From: CAZQFS01 sp964592755 | GTDB taxonomy: Bacteria; Hydrothermota; Tepidihabitantia; Tepidihabitantales; Tepidihabitantaceae | Direction: 5' to 3' | Assembly (NCBI GenBank): GCA_964592755.1 | Contig: CAZQFS010000002.1 | Location: forward strand, 1 to 64,000 | Length of the DNA: 64,000 nt | Shown: piece by piece, positions 24,933 through 34,402 of the stretch | How positions within the stretch are numbered: the first letter of the stretch is position 1 | How the letters are laid out: every line of letters starts with the position of its first letter | Made by a program: the position numbers and the translations under genes | The notes under the pieces: generated by a model | What the model was told of the DNA's origin: nothing | Databases searched by the model: none | The model's input: the letters and a program-made list of their open reading frames with translations, nothing else

Positions 24933-26183
24933 ATGGCATACGGCAGAATCAGAGAGTTCCTGCAGACCGAGCTGAAGTCGGTGAAAGAGGCGGGGCTCTA
25001 CAAGCAGGAAAGGTATATCTACGGGCCCCAGGGTGCGGGCATCAAAGTTGAGTTCCCGACCGGCGCACCGAAAAAAGAGGTCTTGAACTTCTGTGCTAAC
25101 AACTACCTGGGGCTTTCCAGCCACCCGGAGACGGTCAAGTCGGCACACAAGGCGCTGGATGAATGGGGGTATGGACTGTCGTCGGTGCGGTTCATCTGCG
25201 GGACCCAGGATATCCACCGCCAGCTCGAGCAGAAGATTGCCGCGTTCCTCGGACTCGACGATGCCATCCTTTACTCGTCGTGCTTCGATGCCAATGGCGG
25301 CCTGTTCGAGGTGCTTTTCAAGGAAGAAGATGCGATTCTGACCGACGCCCTCAACCACGCCTCGGTCATTGACGGCATTCGGCTGTCCAAGGCAAAGCGT
25401 TTCATCATCAAGCACATGGACCTGGCCGATCTGGAGGAGAAGCTCAAGTCGGACGAGGTGCAGAAGGCCCGGTTCCGCGTGTTTGCGACCGACGGCGCGT
25501 TCTCGATGGACGGCGACGTAGCTCCGCTCAAGGAAATCTGCGACCTGTGCGACAAGTACGACTGCCTCGTCATGGTGGACGACAGCCACTCGACCGGGTT
25601 CATGGGCAAACACGGCCGGGGTACGCACGAACACTGCGGCGTGATGGGCCGCGTGGACATAATCACGAGCACGATGGGTAAGGCCTTGGGCGGGGCGTCC
25701 GGCGGGTTCACGGCCTCGCGCAAGGAAATCGTGGAGATACTCCGGCAGCGCTCCCGGCCCTACCTCTTTTCCAACACCCTGCCGCCGGTCATTGCCGCCT
25801 CGGCCGTCACCATCATTGACCTTCTCTCGCGGACGACCGAGCGGCGCGACAAGCTTGAGTGGAACACGATGTACTTCCGCCAGGCGATGACCGACGCCGG
25901 GTTCGACATCAGGCCGGGCGTGCATCCGATTGTGCCAATCATGCTCTACAATGCCAAGCTGGCCCAGGACTTCGCCCGCGACATGTACGACGAGGGCATC
26001 TACGTCATCGGTTTCTTCTACCCGGTCGTCGGCAAAGGCCTGGCGAGAATCCGCGTGCAGCTCTCCGCCGGCCACGAGAAAGAACACATTGACCGGGCGA
26101 TTGCCGCCTTTGTCAAAGTCGGCAAGAAGTATGACATCCTGCACAAGACCAAGGACGAGATTGTCGCCCGGTACGGTCTGTAG
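24933..26183 (+). CDS. kbl: 2-amino-3-ketobutyrate CoA ligase (glycine C-acetyltransferase)
   Basis: The 416-residue PLP enzyme converts 2-amino-3-oxobutyrate and CoA into glycine and acetyl-CoA. It shows the alpha-oxoamine synthase landmarks: LNFCANNYLGLSSHP, TDALNHASVIDGIR, VDDSHSTGFMG and the PLP lysine in STMGKALGG (K250). It resembles Kbl more than BioF because of the long N-terminal segment and the RFICGTQDIH block. No threonine dehydrogenase gene lies beside it. The link with deoC is not obvious metabolically beyond acetaldehyde/acetyl-CoA use. ATG 24933 follows deoC by 3 nt, with AGGAG in the deoC end. Confidence 0.9.
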   Translation: MAYGRIREFLQTELKSVKEAGLYKQERYIYGPQGAGIKVEFPTGAPKKEVLNFCANNYLGLSSHPETVKSAHKALDEWGYGLSSVRFICGTQDIHRQLEQKIAAFLGLDDAILYSSCFDANGGLFEVLFKEEDAILTDALNHASVIDGIRLSKAKRFIIKHMDLADLEEKLKSDEVQKARFRVFATDGAFSMDGDVAPLKEICDLCDKYDCLVMVDDSHSTGFMGKHGRGTHEHCGVMGRVDIITSTMGKALGGASGGFTASRKEIVEILRQRSRPYLFSNTLPPVIAASAVTIIDLLSRTTERRDKLEWNTMYFRQAMTDAGFDIRPGVHPIVPIMLYNAKLAQDFARDMYDEGIYVIGFFYPVVGKGLARIRVQLSAGHEKEHIDRAIAAFVKVGKKYDILHKTKDEIVARYGL

Positions 26184-26231
26184 TGCGGCAGCGCCCTGGC
26201 AGCGCAGGATGTCTGGTCTGGACGCGCCGCG

Positions 26232-26260
26232 TTGACATCGGCTGGCGTCCAGCTTAGACT
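26232..26260 (+). promoter_or_regulatory. Promoter of the 26.4-36.5 kb operon
   Basis: TTGACA (26232-26237), a 17-nt spacer and TAGACT (26255-26260) start the transcript of the outer-membrane operon, giving a leader of about 138 nt. Confidence 0.6.
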
Positions 26261-26286
26261 TAGCGGCCGAGTTGGCTGCTGTTCGA

Positions 26287-26340
26287 CCCTGCCGGAGAGC
26301 TTTCGCGGCAGGGGCGCCTGAGCCAGGCGCCGGTTCTTTA
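26287..26340 (+). promoter_or_regulatory. Two-hairpin leader, possible attenuator
   Basis: The leader folds into an 8-bp stem (CCCTGCCG/CGGCAGGG, 26287-26294 with 26306-26313) and then a 7-bp stem (GGCGCCT/AGGCGCC, 26313-26319 with 26325-26331) followed by GGTTCTTTA. The second is terminator-like and lies between promoter and gene. The two stems share one base, so they may compete. It does not match a riboswitch I know. It could instead end the kbl transcript. Confidence 0.4.
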
Positions 26341-26404
26341 CGGGGCACGGCTCTGGCTCGGGCGTAGACATGAAAGTGCACACAAGCAAAAAGGAGGCAG
26401 CGAG

Positions 26405-27505
26405 ATGACTCCGTTAGTCAGCAAGAGCGGGCAGCAGGGTAGAGCCTGCCGCAGCATCTGGAGCGGGGCTTCGCCCGTGCTCCGTGTTGGCTCCAGAGCC
26501 TTGGTGATTCTGGCCCTGGCCTGCGCCGCGCTCTATTACGGCTGTGGCCGCGTTCCTCCCGAGCCCTTCTGGGAGCCGAGCGCGGACGACACGGTCAAGA
26601 TAAAGCAGGTTGTCGAAGAGAACAAGAGTCTCTTCAAGATCGGGCTGGCCGAGCTGCAGATGGTCATGATTGACACGGCCCTGCCCGGCAGCACCAAGTC
26701 CATCCTGGCCGACGAGCTGAAGGGCAATCCGTTCAAGCCGCGCTTCCGGTGCGCCGGTTTCCAGCACCTGTTCTACGACACGGCGTACGACCTCGAGTAC
26801 CGGTTCGCCGCCACGCTCGACACCCTGGGCACCGAGACAACCTGTACGGTTTCCTATGCCGAGACGATACCGGGTGAAGTACTGATGTACGCATTCCGGA
26901 TGACCGACTCCCTGCGGGAGTCGCTGTTTTTCCCTAACCCGGGAGAAACTCTCCGCCCGCCGTACTATGACTCGCTGCTCAAACCGTGCAGCGTGTTCAT
27001 TTCCAAGCCCCTCGAAGCGACGACCGCGGGCGGCTGCGTGCTCAGGAAAGAAAAGGGCGAGTGGAAGATATGGAAGCTCTCCGGCGGCACGCGGTTCCAC
27101 GCCCCGAATCCGGATGACGCGCCCTATTTTGTCCGGACGGTGCTGGCTGGTGCCGGCCGGTCCGATACGGTGCTGCTGCGGCCGGACACTCTGCACTACG
27201 GTATCCAACGATTCTACCCGCTTGCCGAGACCTCGACCGGGGGCATCCTAACCTACACTCAGCGCGACACGATTCGGCTTGCCAGTCTGCTTTCGACCCT
27301 CGGCACCGACGGAGCCGAGTACGTGTATTTCGACGGCCGGCGCTACGACATGCAGGGCCCGCGCTCGAATCAACAGATTCTGCTGGCCGACGTTGCCCCG
27401 GGCCTTCACCGACTCAGTGTGCAGGAGATTCCCCCGGCCGTGCTCTGGGAAGTCAAGGGCAGGTACTCGGCCACGGTCTGGAGCATCCCAATCCGCGTGA
27501 AGTAG
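26405..27505 (+). CDS. Lipoprotein-like protein opening the outer-membrane operon
   Basis: The 366-residue protein has a positive N-terminus, a hydrophobic segment (about 30-46, LVILALACAALYYG) and a Cys-Gly that could be a lipobox. The rest is hydrophilic beta-alpha sequence without a domain I recognise. It contains FYDTAYDLEYRF, a central EGTT-like region and VEEIPP-type turns near the C-terminus. AAGGAGG stands 7 nt before ATG 26405. It is 10 nt upstream of the TonB-dependent receptor, so an accessory role in the same outer-membrane complex is likely. The function is not known. Confidence 0.6.
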   Translation: MTPLVSKSGQQGRACRSIWSGASPVLRVGSRALVILALACAALYYGCGRVPPEPFWEPSADDTVKIKQVVEENKSLFKIGLAELQMVMIDTALPGSTKSILADELKGNPFKPRFRCAGFQHLFYDTAYDLEYRFAATLDTLGTETTCTVSYAETIPGEVLMYAFRMTDSLRESLFFPNPGETLRPPYYDSLLKPCSVFISKPLEATTAGGCVLRKEKGEWKIWKLSGGTRFHAPNPDDAPYFVRTVLAGAGRSDTVLLRPDTLHYGIQRFYPLAETSTGGILTYTQRDTIRLASLLSTLGTDGAEYVYFDGRRYDMQGPRSNQQILLADVAPGLHRLSVQEIPPAVLWEVKGRYSATVWSIPIRVK

Positions 27506-27515
27506 GAGGAGAATC

Positions 27516-30410
27516 ATGAACAGAACCAGATTCCAAGTTGTTCTGAGCCTGCTCCTTGCCGCCGCCGGGGCATTTGCCGCCAACACCGGAAACATCGCCG
27601 GTAAGGTGACCGACCGTAACACCGGCGAGGCCCTGATTGGCGTGAACGTGCTCGTCGAGGGCACGGAGCTGGGCGGCGCGACCGATGTCAACGGCCGCTA
27701 TCAGATAATCAACATCCCACCCGGCAAGTACACCGTGAGCGCGTCGTACATGGGATACAACGAGCAGAAGATAACCGGTGTGCAGGTCATCCAGGACCTG
27801 ACCGCGACGGTGGACTTCAAGCTGTCGCCGGTCGTGCTGGACCTTGGTGTGAAGGTCGATGTCATTGCCAAGAAGAAGGAACTGGTCCAGCGCCAGGCGG
27901 TGTCGGTCGAGCGGGTGATAACAAGCGAAGAGTTCAAGCGCCTGCCCGTGACCCAGCTTTCCGACCTTGTCGGGTTGCAGGCCGGCATCACCCAGACGAG
28001 CACCGGCTGGACTCACATCCGCGGGGGCCGGTTTGACGATGTGGCCTACCTGGTGGACGGCGTGAACGCGCAGGACGCGGTTGTCGGCACGCTCTGGTCG
28101 AGTCCGAAGCCGACGACCGATGCCTTGCAGTCGGTGGTCGTCATAACCGGCGGATTCGACGCTGAGTACGGCGAGGCGATGTCCGGGATTATCAAGGCGG
28201 TGACCAAGGAAGGCGGGACGAGGACAACAGGGCGCGTCGGCGTCATCAGCGACGAGGCTTTCCCGGCACATACCGGATACAACTTCGGTTACAACCGGTT
28301 GACGTTCTCCCTCGGCGGGCCGTCTCCGGTCTGGAACCGGCTGCGCTACTTCCTGTCGACCGAGTACTTCAAGACCGACGACGACCGGAACGTGCGCTAC
28401 AAGGTGCCGTCGCCGCGGAGCGAGTACGCGGCTGAGGGTAAGCTGACCCTGCAGATGCCCAAGGCTTTTGCCCTGACAAGAGAAGGACTCAAGTTTACGC
28501 TCGACGGGCACCATTCGAACTACGAGTGGTGGCCATATTCGCACACCTACCAGTTCTGGCGGACCGGCCTGCCCGGACGCCGGGTCCGCTCGTACAAGTC
28601 GAACTTCACAATCAACCACCTGCTGTCGCCCTCGACGGTTTACGAGGCGAAGCTGGGTCTGTTCCAGACCGGTCTGTTGATTGCGCCGCGCAACTTCAAT
28701 GCCGAGAACGCGGATACGATTGGGTTCTGGGGCATGTTGCGGAAGTACGGCATCTGGGACCGCTACTTCTTCCGGGGAGAGGACTGGGTCTTCGACTGGC
28801 AGAAGTATGCGAAGTACGAAGAAGGGCACCCGGGTGCGAGCAAGCTCGAAAGCAGACAGGATGCTGTGCTGCAGCTCTACCGCTCCTACTGGCTCTACAT
28901 AAGCCCGGACGGCAAGGACTCGGTGCCGGTCTACTACTATCCCAACGGGACGAACTTTGCCAGTGCCTATGCGCTGACCGACAACCCCTTCGGCGTTGCC
29001 GGTCTATTCGTGACCGAGGGTAACGACCGCACCTGGCACTACCGCTCGACCAATCACCTGCTGGGCAAGTTTGACCTGACCCACACGGTTTCGAAGATTC
29101 ACGAAATCAAGACCGGAATCAGTGCGACCCAGTACACCCTCTCCATGTTCGAGAACTCGCTCCCCTGGGACCAGAATCCGTTCTGGGACGCGTATACCTA
29201 CAAGCCGCTGGTCCTGGCTGCCTACGTCCAGGACCGGGCCGACTTCGAGGACCTGGTGGTCCGCGCCGGCCTGCGGCTCGACTATCTCGATTCCAAGGCC
29301 CAGGTGCGAGCGTTCCCGGAGAGTCTGGGTTCGCGCAAGGAGGTATCCGACTCGATGCTGCCGGTGGCCGCCAAGTACCGGCTGTCCCCACGGCTGGGCC
29401 TTTCCTACCCGATTACCGAGCGGATCAAGTTCCGGTTCTCCTACGGCCACTTCTTCAAGAACCCTACTTTTGACGACCTCTACACCTACGCGGACCGGAC
29501 CGCGGCCGAGCTGCGCTCGCGCGGCAACGTCATCGTCGGCAACGCAGACATGGGCGCGGAGAAGACCATCGCCTATGAGCTCGGGTTCGATGCCCAGCTT
29601 TCCGACCTGTTCCAGTTCGACGTGACCGCGTTCTACAAGGACGTGTTCGACCTGTCGGGCGTGCGAGCGGTCTATGCCCTGCCTCAGCCGTACTCGCAGT
29701 ACTACAACGTCGAGTACGCGCGGATTCAGGGGTTCGAGGCGACAATGACCAAGCAGCTCGCCGGCTACTGGTCGAGCCGCCTTGGGTACACCTTCCAGAT
29801 TGCCAAAGGCACCGCGTCCACGGCCACCACTCAGTACCAGCGCGAGCGGCCGCTCCAGCTCGATTACTTCCTCGACCAGGACCAGCGTCATGCGGTTCAC
29901 GGCGACCTGTCGTTCACCTTCCCGGAAGACTTCGCGTTCATGCCGATGCGCAACTTCGAGGCCTCAGGCGTGTTCAACTACGGCTCGGGCCTGCCTTACA
30001 CTCCCCAGGACCAGCGCGGCAATCAGATCGGCCTTACCAACTCGGCGCGCAGGCCGGGCAGCTACACGGTTGATGCGCGACTGTCCCGCGATTTCACCTT
30101 GGGAGGGCTGTCGTTTGCCCTGAATTGCGACATCACGAACTTGCTCAACGCGACGCTGGTGACGAGCGTTCACGCGGCGACCGGCAAGCCGAACTACACC
30201 GGCCGGGTCATCACGCCTTACGAGTTCTCGCCCGGCATCGCGTTCGGCGACTTCTACTACCACCCGGCGCGTGACTTCGACCACGACGGCTACCTGACCC
30301 GCATGGAAATGTACGAATCGTACCGGCTGGCATATGCCGACCGCTACGACCCGCCGACCTACTACGGCCCGCCGCGCAAGATACGGTTTGGCCTGAGTAT
30401 GTCGTTCTAA
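27516..30410 (+). CDS. TonB-dependent receptor with N-terminal regulatory-like domain
   Basis: The 964-residue protein has a signal peptide (ending GAFAAN, about 22), a carboxypeptidase-like domain (about 25-110, with GKVTDRNTGEALIGVNV and TDVNGRYQI), a plug (about 120-235, with LPVTQLSDLVGLQAGI, GGRFDDVAYLVDGV and AEYGEAMSG) and a large beta-barrel ending in LSMSF, whose terminal Phe suits outer-membrane insertion. No clear TonB box is visible. Near the C-terminus DFDHDGYLTRME (D920-E931) fits an EF-hand calcium loop. It would import or bind a large ligand at the surface. GGAGGAG lies 5-6 nt before the ATG. Confidence 0.85.
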   Translation: MNRTRFQVVLSLLLAAAGAFAANTGNIAGKVTDRNTGEALIGVNVLVEGTELGGATDVNGRYQIINIPPGKYTVSASYMGYNEQKITGVQVIQDLTATVDFKLSPVVLDLGVKVDVIAKKKELVQRQAVSVERVITSEEFKRLPVTQLSDLVGLQAGITQTSTGWTHIRGGRFDDVAYLVDGVNAQDAVVGTLWSSPKPTTDALQSVVVITGGFDAEYGEAMSGIIKAVTKEGGTRTTGRVGVISDEAFPAHTGYNFGYNRLTFSLGGPSPVWNRLRYFLSTEYFKTDDDRNVRYKVPSPRSEYAAEGKLTLQMPKAFALTREGLKFTLDGHHSNYEWWPYSHTYQFWRTGLPGRRVRSYKSNFTINHLLSPSTVYEAKLGLFQTGLLIAPRNFNAENADTIGFWGMLRKYGIWDRYFFRGEDWVFDWQKYAKYEEGHPGASKLESRQDAVLQLYRSYWLYISPDGKDSVPVYYYPNGTNFASAYALTDNPFGVAGLFVTEGNDRTWHYRSTNHLLGKFDLTHTVSKIHEIKTGISATQYTLSMFENSLPWDQNPFWDAYTYKPLVLAAYVQDRADFEDLVVRAGLRLDYLDSKAQVRAFPESLGSRKEVSDSMLPVAAKYRLSPRLGLSYPITERIKFRFSYGHFFKNPTFDDLYTYADRTAAELRSRGNVIVGNADMGAEKTIAYELGFDAQLSDLFQFDVTAFYKDVFDLSGVRAVYALPQPYSQYYNVEYARIQGFEATMTKQLAGYWSSRLGYTFQIAKGTASTATTQYQRERPLQLDYFLDQDQRHAVHGDLSFTFPEDFAFMPMRNFEASGVFNYGSGLPYTPQDQRGNQIGLTNSARRPGSYTVDARLSRDFTLGGLSFALNCDITNLLNATLVTSVHAATGKPNYTGRVITPYEFSPGIAFGDFYYHPARDFDHDGYLTRMEMYESYRLAYADRYDPPTYYGPPRKIRFGLSMSF

Positions 30411-30419
30411 GGAGGAGAC

Positions 30420-33329
30420 TTGAGACGAATCACTAGCTACGCGCTGTGCCTCGCGCTCGTGGCCGGTGCTGCGACGACGGCACTGGCGCGGTCGGCGACG
30501 ACGCCGCCACCGGGCCAGCGGGTATACGACACCAAGTGGCTCAACATCAACAAGTGGCTCTGCCCGTTCTACAATGACGGGCGGTACGGTATCGATGTCA
30601 GTCGTCCGCCCGGACTGGCCGGCGGCTCCTGGCCCCAGCCATACAAGAACCAGTACATCTTCGGCGCCGGGCTCTGGTTCGGCTCCTTGAAGCCGAACCC
30701 CAATATCGCGGGCAAGGTTGATACGCTGGTGACGTTCGGCTACAACCCGAACTCGGGCGGCACCGAAATGACCCCGACGACCGTGGCCCACCTCGATGAC
30801 GGCGCGAGCAACCCGGATGACAAAATCTACTGTTACCCGGGTGACTGGCCGCCGCAGCCGCGCTCGCGCTGGGAGACCGGCGATGCGCACCTCGACTCGC
30901 TGCTAATTCCGTACGAGAACTTCTCGCTGCAGGACATGTGGTGCGCCTACTCTGACGTCTCCCCGGAGAATCACATCTCGCCGGGCAAGCCGCAGATGAT
31001 CGACATCTACCAGACGGTCTACGCCTGGAACTACCCGACCAACCAGGACATTTTCTTCATCATCTACCAGGTGCGGAATTCCGGCACCGATACGCTGAAG
31101 AAGTGCTTCATGGGTGCGGTAATGGATGCCGACATCGGCGACGCGACCGACGACATGGTCGGCCTGCTCGACAGCATTGATGTCCCAGGTGCCGGCATCG
31201 TCGCGAACGTCGGCTATGCCGGCGACTTCAACAACATCGAGAATGCCGGGCGCGACTGGGAAGAAGGTACACCCGGTGTCTTCGCCTACAAGTTCCTCGA
31301 AAGCCCGCTGCGGCCCGACAGCACGCCGCTGGGTATGACCGCGTTCAAGAAGTTCACCATCGATATCGACCCGGTGACCGACCCGGCCCAGTACCTGACC
31401 ATGGCCGGATATGACTACCGGACCGGGGTCTACTCGCCCTACGACTCAGTCGACCCGGTGTCCGCGGACAAGCGCTTCATCCAGTGCTCGGGTCCGTTTG
31501 ACCTGGCGCCGGGCCAGGTCGCCAAGCTGGTGGTAGCGGGCATCGCGGCAAGATACGGCGGACCGGGCCAGGCCTGGCCGGACCGCGGGCTCGATTCGCT
31601 GGTCCACCTCGGCAGGGTGGCGAACGCCGCCCAGTTCATCTATGACCAGGGCTGGCTTCTGCCCGGGCCGCCGCTCTCGCCCAACCTAACCATGGTCCCG
31701 GGTGACAACCAGGTCCGACTCGTCTGGGACAATCTGCCAGAGGTGACCCCGGACCCGTACTGGGTCAAGGTCGCATCCGACACGACGAAAGTAGGCTCAG
31801 GCTGGGACCCGGTCTACCGTGGCTATGACTTCGAAGGCTACATCGTCTACAAGTCCGAAGACGGCAGTAACTGGCAGATTCTCGCCCAGTGTGACAAACG
31901 CGGCAATGGAGTCGAGGTTTCCTTTCCTCCGGGCGGGGACAGCACCCTGGCGGAAAGCCTCTGGATAAACGGTGACGATACGCTCGGCGTCTTCTATACC
32001 CTGCTCGACAGGAACGTGACCAACGGTTTCACCTACTATTACTGCGTCACTGCCTACGACTGGAACTTCAGCACGACCGCCTGGGACACGACCGTCTATC
32101 CACCCCGGCCAACCGACTCGACCGCACTTGTGCTCCGTTCCGGCATCGTCTCCAGCTTCTATACCATCCCGCGCTGGGAGGCTTCCAACTACGTCGCGCC
32201 AGAGCCGACGGTCATCACCCTGCTGGGCGACAAGGAAAAACCCGGCTTGAAGCCCGTGGCAACATCGGTCGTGCCGTTTCAGGTTACCGTCGATACCTAC
32301 GAGCTGAGGTTTCTCGGGCCGGGCAACACCGGCGCGGACAAGAAGAGCCTTTACCAGTACTGGGTGCGCTGCGCGAGGAACGACAGCCTCGTTCTCGACA
32401 CGGCCGGGTTCACCTACACGATGGACTCCAAGTACAACTTCTCCTTGCCGGTGTTCAATGGCTTGGTGGTCAACTGCAGCCTGAATGTGAAGACACCGTC
32501 GCGAGCGTTCGACACGATTATCGTCACGGCGGGCAGCTATCCGGCGGACAAGGTCGTGCCGAGCGGCATGTCGTCAATCGGGCTCTGGGCCTTTCGTGGG
32601 TCGGACTTTGAAATCGTCTGGCAGACCACACCCTACCTCTCGGCCAAGGTCTATGACCTGACCCACGGCCGCATAGAGGTCCCGTTCGGCCGGTTCAACA
32701 ACACGCAACCGGCGACCAGACAATACGCGGACGGCTGGTGTTTTGTGGACCTGGCGGGCAGAAACCCGACCGACACGCTCAAGGGCAGCCTGTACCAGAT
32801 GTTCATCTGCGGCGGGTACCTGAAACTCAATGGCGGCGACAGCATCGGTTCGAACCTGGCTCTGATTCGGGACGGTGACAAGTGGCTGGCACGCGGAGAC
32901 CGGAGCAAGGGTTCGGCCCCATACCACAACGTCTACCAGGTTGTCACGACGCCCTACAAGTCGCTGACCGGCGCGGACACAACCATGGGCCTGAGCAAGG
33001 TAATCAAGGTCGTGCCCAACCCGTACATTGTGTTCGACGCCTGGGAAAAGACGACCGAGCAGCGGTACGTCAAGTTCACTCACCTGCCCAACGAGTGTAC
33101 GATTCGTATCTACACGCTTGCCGGGGACCTGGTCAAGACGATTCACCACCAGGACACACACACTCAGCCGCTCGACCAGGGCGGCACCGAGAACTGGGAC
33201 TTCACCAACGAGTCGCCGGGCGCGGACCCGACCCGGGTCGCGGGCCAGCTCGTTGCTTCCGGGGTCTATGTCTATCACGTCGAGTCGCCGGTCGGTGAGG
33301 CGACGGGCAAGCTGGTCTTCATTCACTAA
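30420..33329 (+). CDS. Large secreted protein with a C-terminal sorting module
   Basis: The 969-residue protein has a signal peptide (about 1-23, ending ALARS), a long beta-rich body rich in Gly, Tyr, Asp and Pro (many GYN-, YDP- and GYDF-like turns), and a C-terminal module of about 100 residues starting KVIKVVPNPYIVFD. That module continues with IRIYTLAGDLVKTI and ends SGVYVYHVESPVGEATGKL, the FlgD/type-A sorting pattern. A fibronectin-like stretch near 470-520 (FEGYIVYKSEDGSNWQ) is plausible. The function of the body is unknown. TTG 30420 follows GGAGGAGAC and lies 10 nt after the receptor stop; the PorV-like gene follows 12 nt on. Confidence 0.7.
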   Translation: MRRITSYALCLALVAGAATTALARSATTPPPGQRVYDTKWLNINKWLCPFYNDGRYGIDVSRPPGLAGGSWPQPYKNQYIFGAGLWFGSLKPNPNIAGKVDTLVTFGYNPNSGGTEMTPTTVAHLDDGASNPDDKIYCYPGDWPPQPRSRWETGDAHLDSLLIPYENFSLQDMWCAYSDVSPENHISPGKPQMIDIYQTVYAWNYPTNQDIFFIIYQVRNSGTDTLKKCFMGAVMDADIGDATDDMVGLLDSIDVPGAGIVANVGYAGDFNNIENAGRDWEEGTPGVFAYKFLESPLRPDSTPLGMTAFKKFTIDIDPVTDPAQYLTMAGYDYRTGVYSPYDSVDPVSADKRFIQCSGPFDLAPGQVAKLVVAGIAARYGGPGQAWPDRGLDSLVHLGRVANAAQFIYDQGWLLPGPPLSPNLTMVPGDNQVRLVWDNLPEVTPDPYWVKVASDTTKVGSGWDPVYRGYDFEGYIVYKSEDGSNWQILAQCDKRGNGVEVSFPPGGDSTLAESLWINGDDTLGVFYTLLDRNVTNGFTYYYCVTAYDWNFSTTAWDTTVYPPRPTDSTALVLRSGIVSSFYTIPRWEASNYVAPEPTVITLLGDKEKPGLKPVATSVVPFQVTVDTYELRFLGPGNTGADKKSLYQYWVRCARNDSLVLDTAGFTYTMDSKYNFSLPVFNGLVVNCSLNVKTPSRAFDTIIVTAGSYPADKVVPSGMSSIGLWAFRGSDFEIVWQTTPYLSAKVYDLTHGRIEVPFGRFNNTQPATRQYADGWCFVDLAGRNPTDTLKGSLYQMFICGGYLKLNGGDSIGSNLALIRDGDKWLARGDRSKGSAPYHNVYQVVTTPYKSLTGADTTMGLSKVIKVVPNPYIVFDAWEKTTEQRYVKFTHLPNECTIRIYTLAGDLVKTIHHQDTHTQPLDQGGTENWDFTNESPGADPTRVAGQLVASGVYVYHVESPVGEATGKLVFIH

Positions 33330-33340
33330 AGGAGGCAGCG

Positions 33341-34402
33341 ATGAAAACTACCAATGACCATATCCAAATGAACCGATTCCTTGCGGTCCTGGTATGCCTC
33401 GCGCTCCTGACCCCGGCCTGGGGCGCGTTCTCCAAGGTCGGCACGACCGGCGCCTCGTTCCTGAAGATTGGCGTGGGTCGGGCAACCGGGATGGGTGATG
33501 CGTTCGTCGCGATTGCCGACGACGCCTCTGCCTGTTACTTCAACCCCGCGGGCCTGGCCCGGGTCAGCCGGCAGATTCAGCTCAATCACGTCAACTGGAT
33601 TGCCGACATCAACCACGACCACCTCGTTGCGGTGCTGCCCGTAGCCAGCCTGGGAACCATCGCCTTCAGCGCCACGGCCCTGACCATGGGCGACATGGAG
33701 CAGACCACTATCGACAATCCGAACACCCGGGTCCGGGAGGACGAAGGCACCGGGCTCTTTTTCGGCGCGGCCGACTTTGCGGTCTGCGCCAGCTACGCCC
33801 GAATCATCACCGACAAGCTCTCGTTCGGGCTGTCGGCCAAGGGCGTCACGCAGACGGTCTGGGACATGTCCGCCTCGGCCCTGGGCGTGGACTTGGGTCT
33901 TCACTACAACACCGGGTTCCGGTCTCTGCGCATCGGCGCCGCGGTCACCAACTACGGCACCCAGCTCAGCTTCACCGGGCGCCAGCTCGACTACTCGTTC
34001 TTCTGGACCGACTCCGGGCCCTCAAGCATCCAGGGCAGCTACAAGACCACGCCGGTGGGTCTGCCCACCAGCTTCCGGTTCGGCATCGCCTACGACATCC
34101 TGGAAGGTCCGGACAGCCGCCTGACAAGCGCGGTTGACATCACGCACCCGTCGGACATCAACGAGACGGTGAACTTCGGGCTCGAGTATGCGTACCGCGG
34201 GTTCTTCTCGCTGCGCGGCGGGTATATTCTCAACGCCGACACCAAGTACCAGGATGGGGTCGGCTGGCTGACCGGGTTGTCCACCGGCGTCGGTGTCCGG
34301 GCAGACCCGGCGGCCGGGCTCAAACTCGGTCTCGACTACACCTTCCGCTATCTGCAATGGCTGAAGCCAACCCACCGGCTGGCACTGACCGTTGGTTTTT
34401 AG
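33341..34402 (+). CDS. PorV/PorQ-like outer-membrane protein
   Basis: The 353-residue protein has a signal peptide (ending PAWGAF) and then the PorV/UPF0164 opening: FLKIGVGRATGMGDAFVA followed by ASACYFNPAGLARV. The rest alternates short beta strands (FGLSAKGV, LGVDLGLHYN, LGLDYTFRYL) and ends in HRLALTVGF, with a final Phe, as for a 14-strand barrel. In type IX secretion PorV recognises the C-terminal signals of cargo. Its place between two secreted proteins supports that job here. The ATG at 33341 has GGAGGCAGCG upstream. Confidence 0.8.
   Translation: MKTTNDHIQMNRFLAVLVCLALLTPAWGAFSKVGTTGASFLKIGVGRATGMGDAFVAIADDASACYFNPAGLARVSRQIQLNHVNWIADINHDHLVAVLPVASLGTIAFSATALTMGDMEQTTIDNPNTRVREDEGTGLFFGAADFAVCASYARIITDKLSFGLSAKGVTQTVWDMSASALGVDLGLHYNTGFRSLRIGAAVTNYGTQLSFTGRQLDYSFFWTDSGPSSIQGSYKTTPVGLPTSFRFGIAYDILEGPDSRLTSAVDITHPSDINETVNFGLEYAYRGFFSLRGGYILNADTKYQDGVGWLTGLSTGVGVRADPAAGLKLGLDYTFRYLQWLKPTHRLALTVGF

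Noticed and set aside
26280..26300. tRNA-like T-loop (GTTCGACCC)
   Set aside because: There is no matching stem, anticodon arm or acceptor. No tRNA or rRNA gene was found anywhere in the window.
24213..26381. Minus-strand open frame of over 700 codons opposite deoC and kbl
   Set aside because: Antisense shadow of two recognised enzymes; composition is that of reverse-strand translation.
26261..26404. Known riboswitch in the leader at 26.3 kb
   Set aside because: The stems do not fit the conserved cores of the TPP, cobalamin, SAM, glycine, c-di-GMP or fluoride classes as I remember them.
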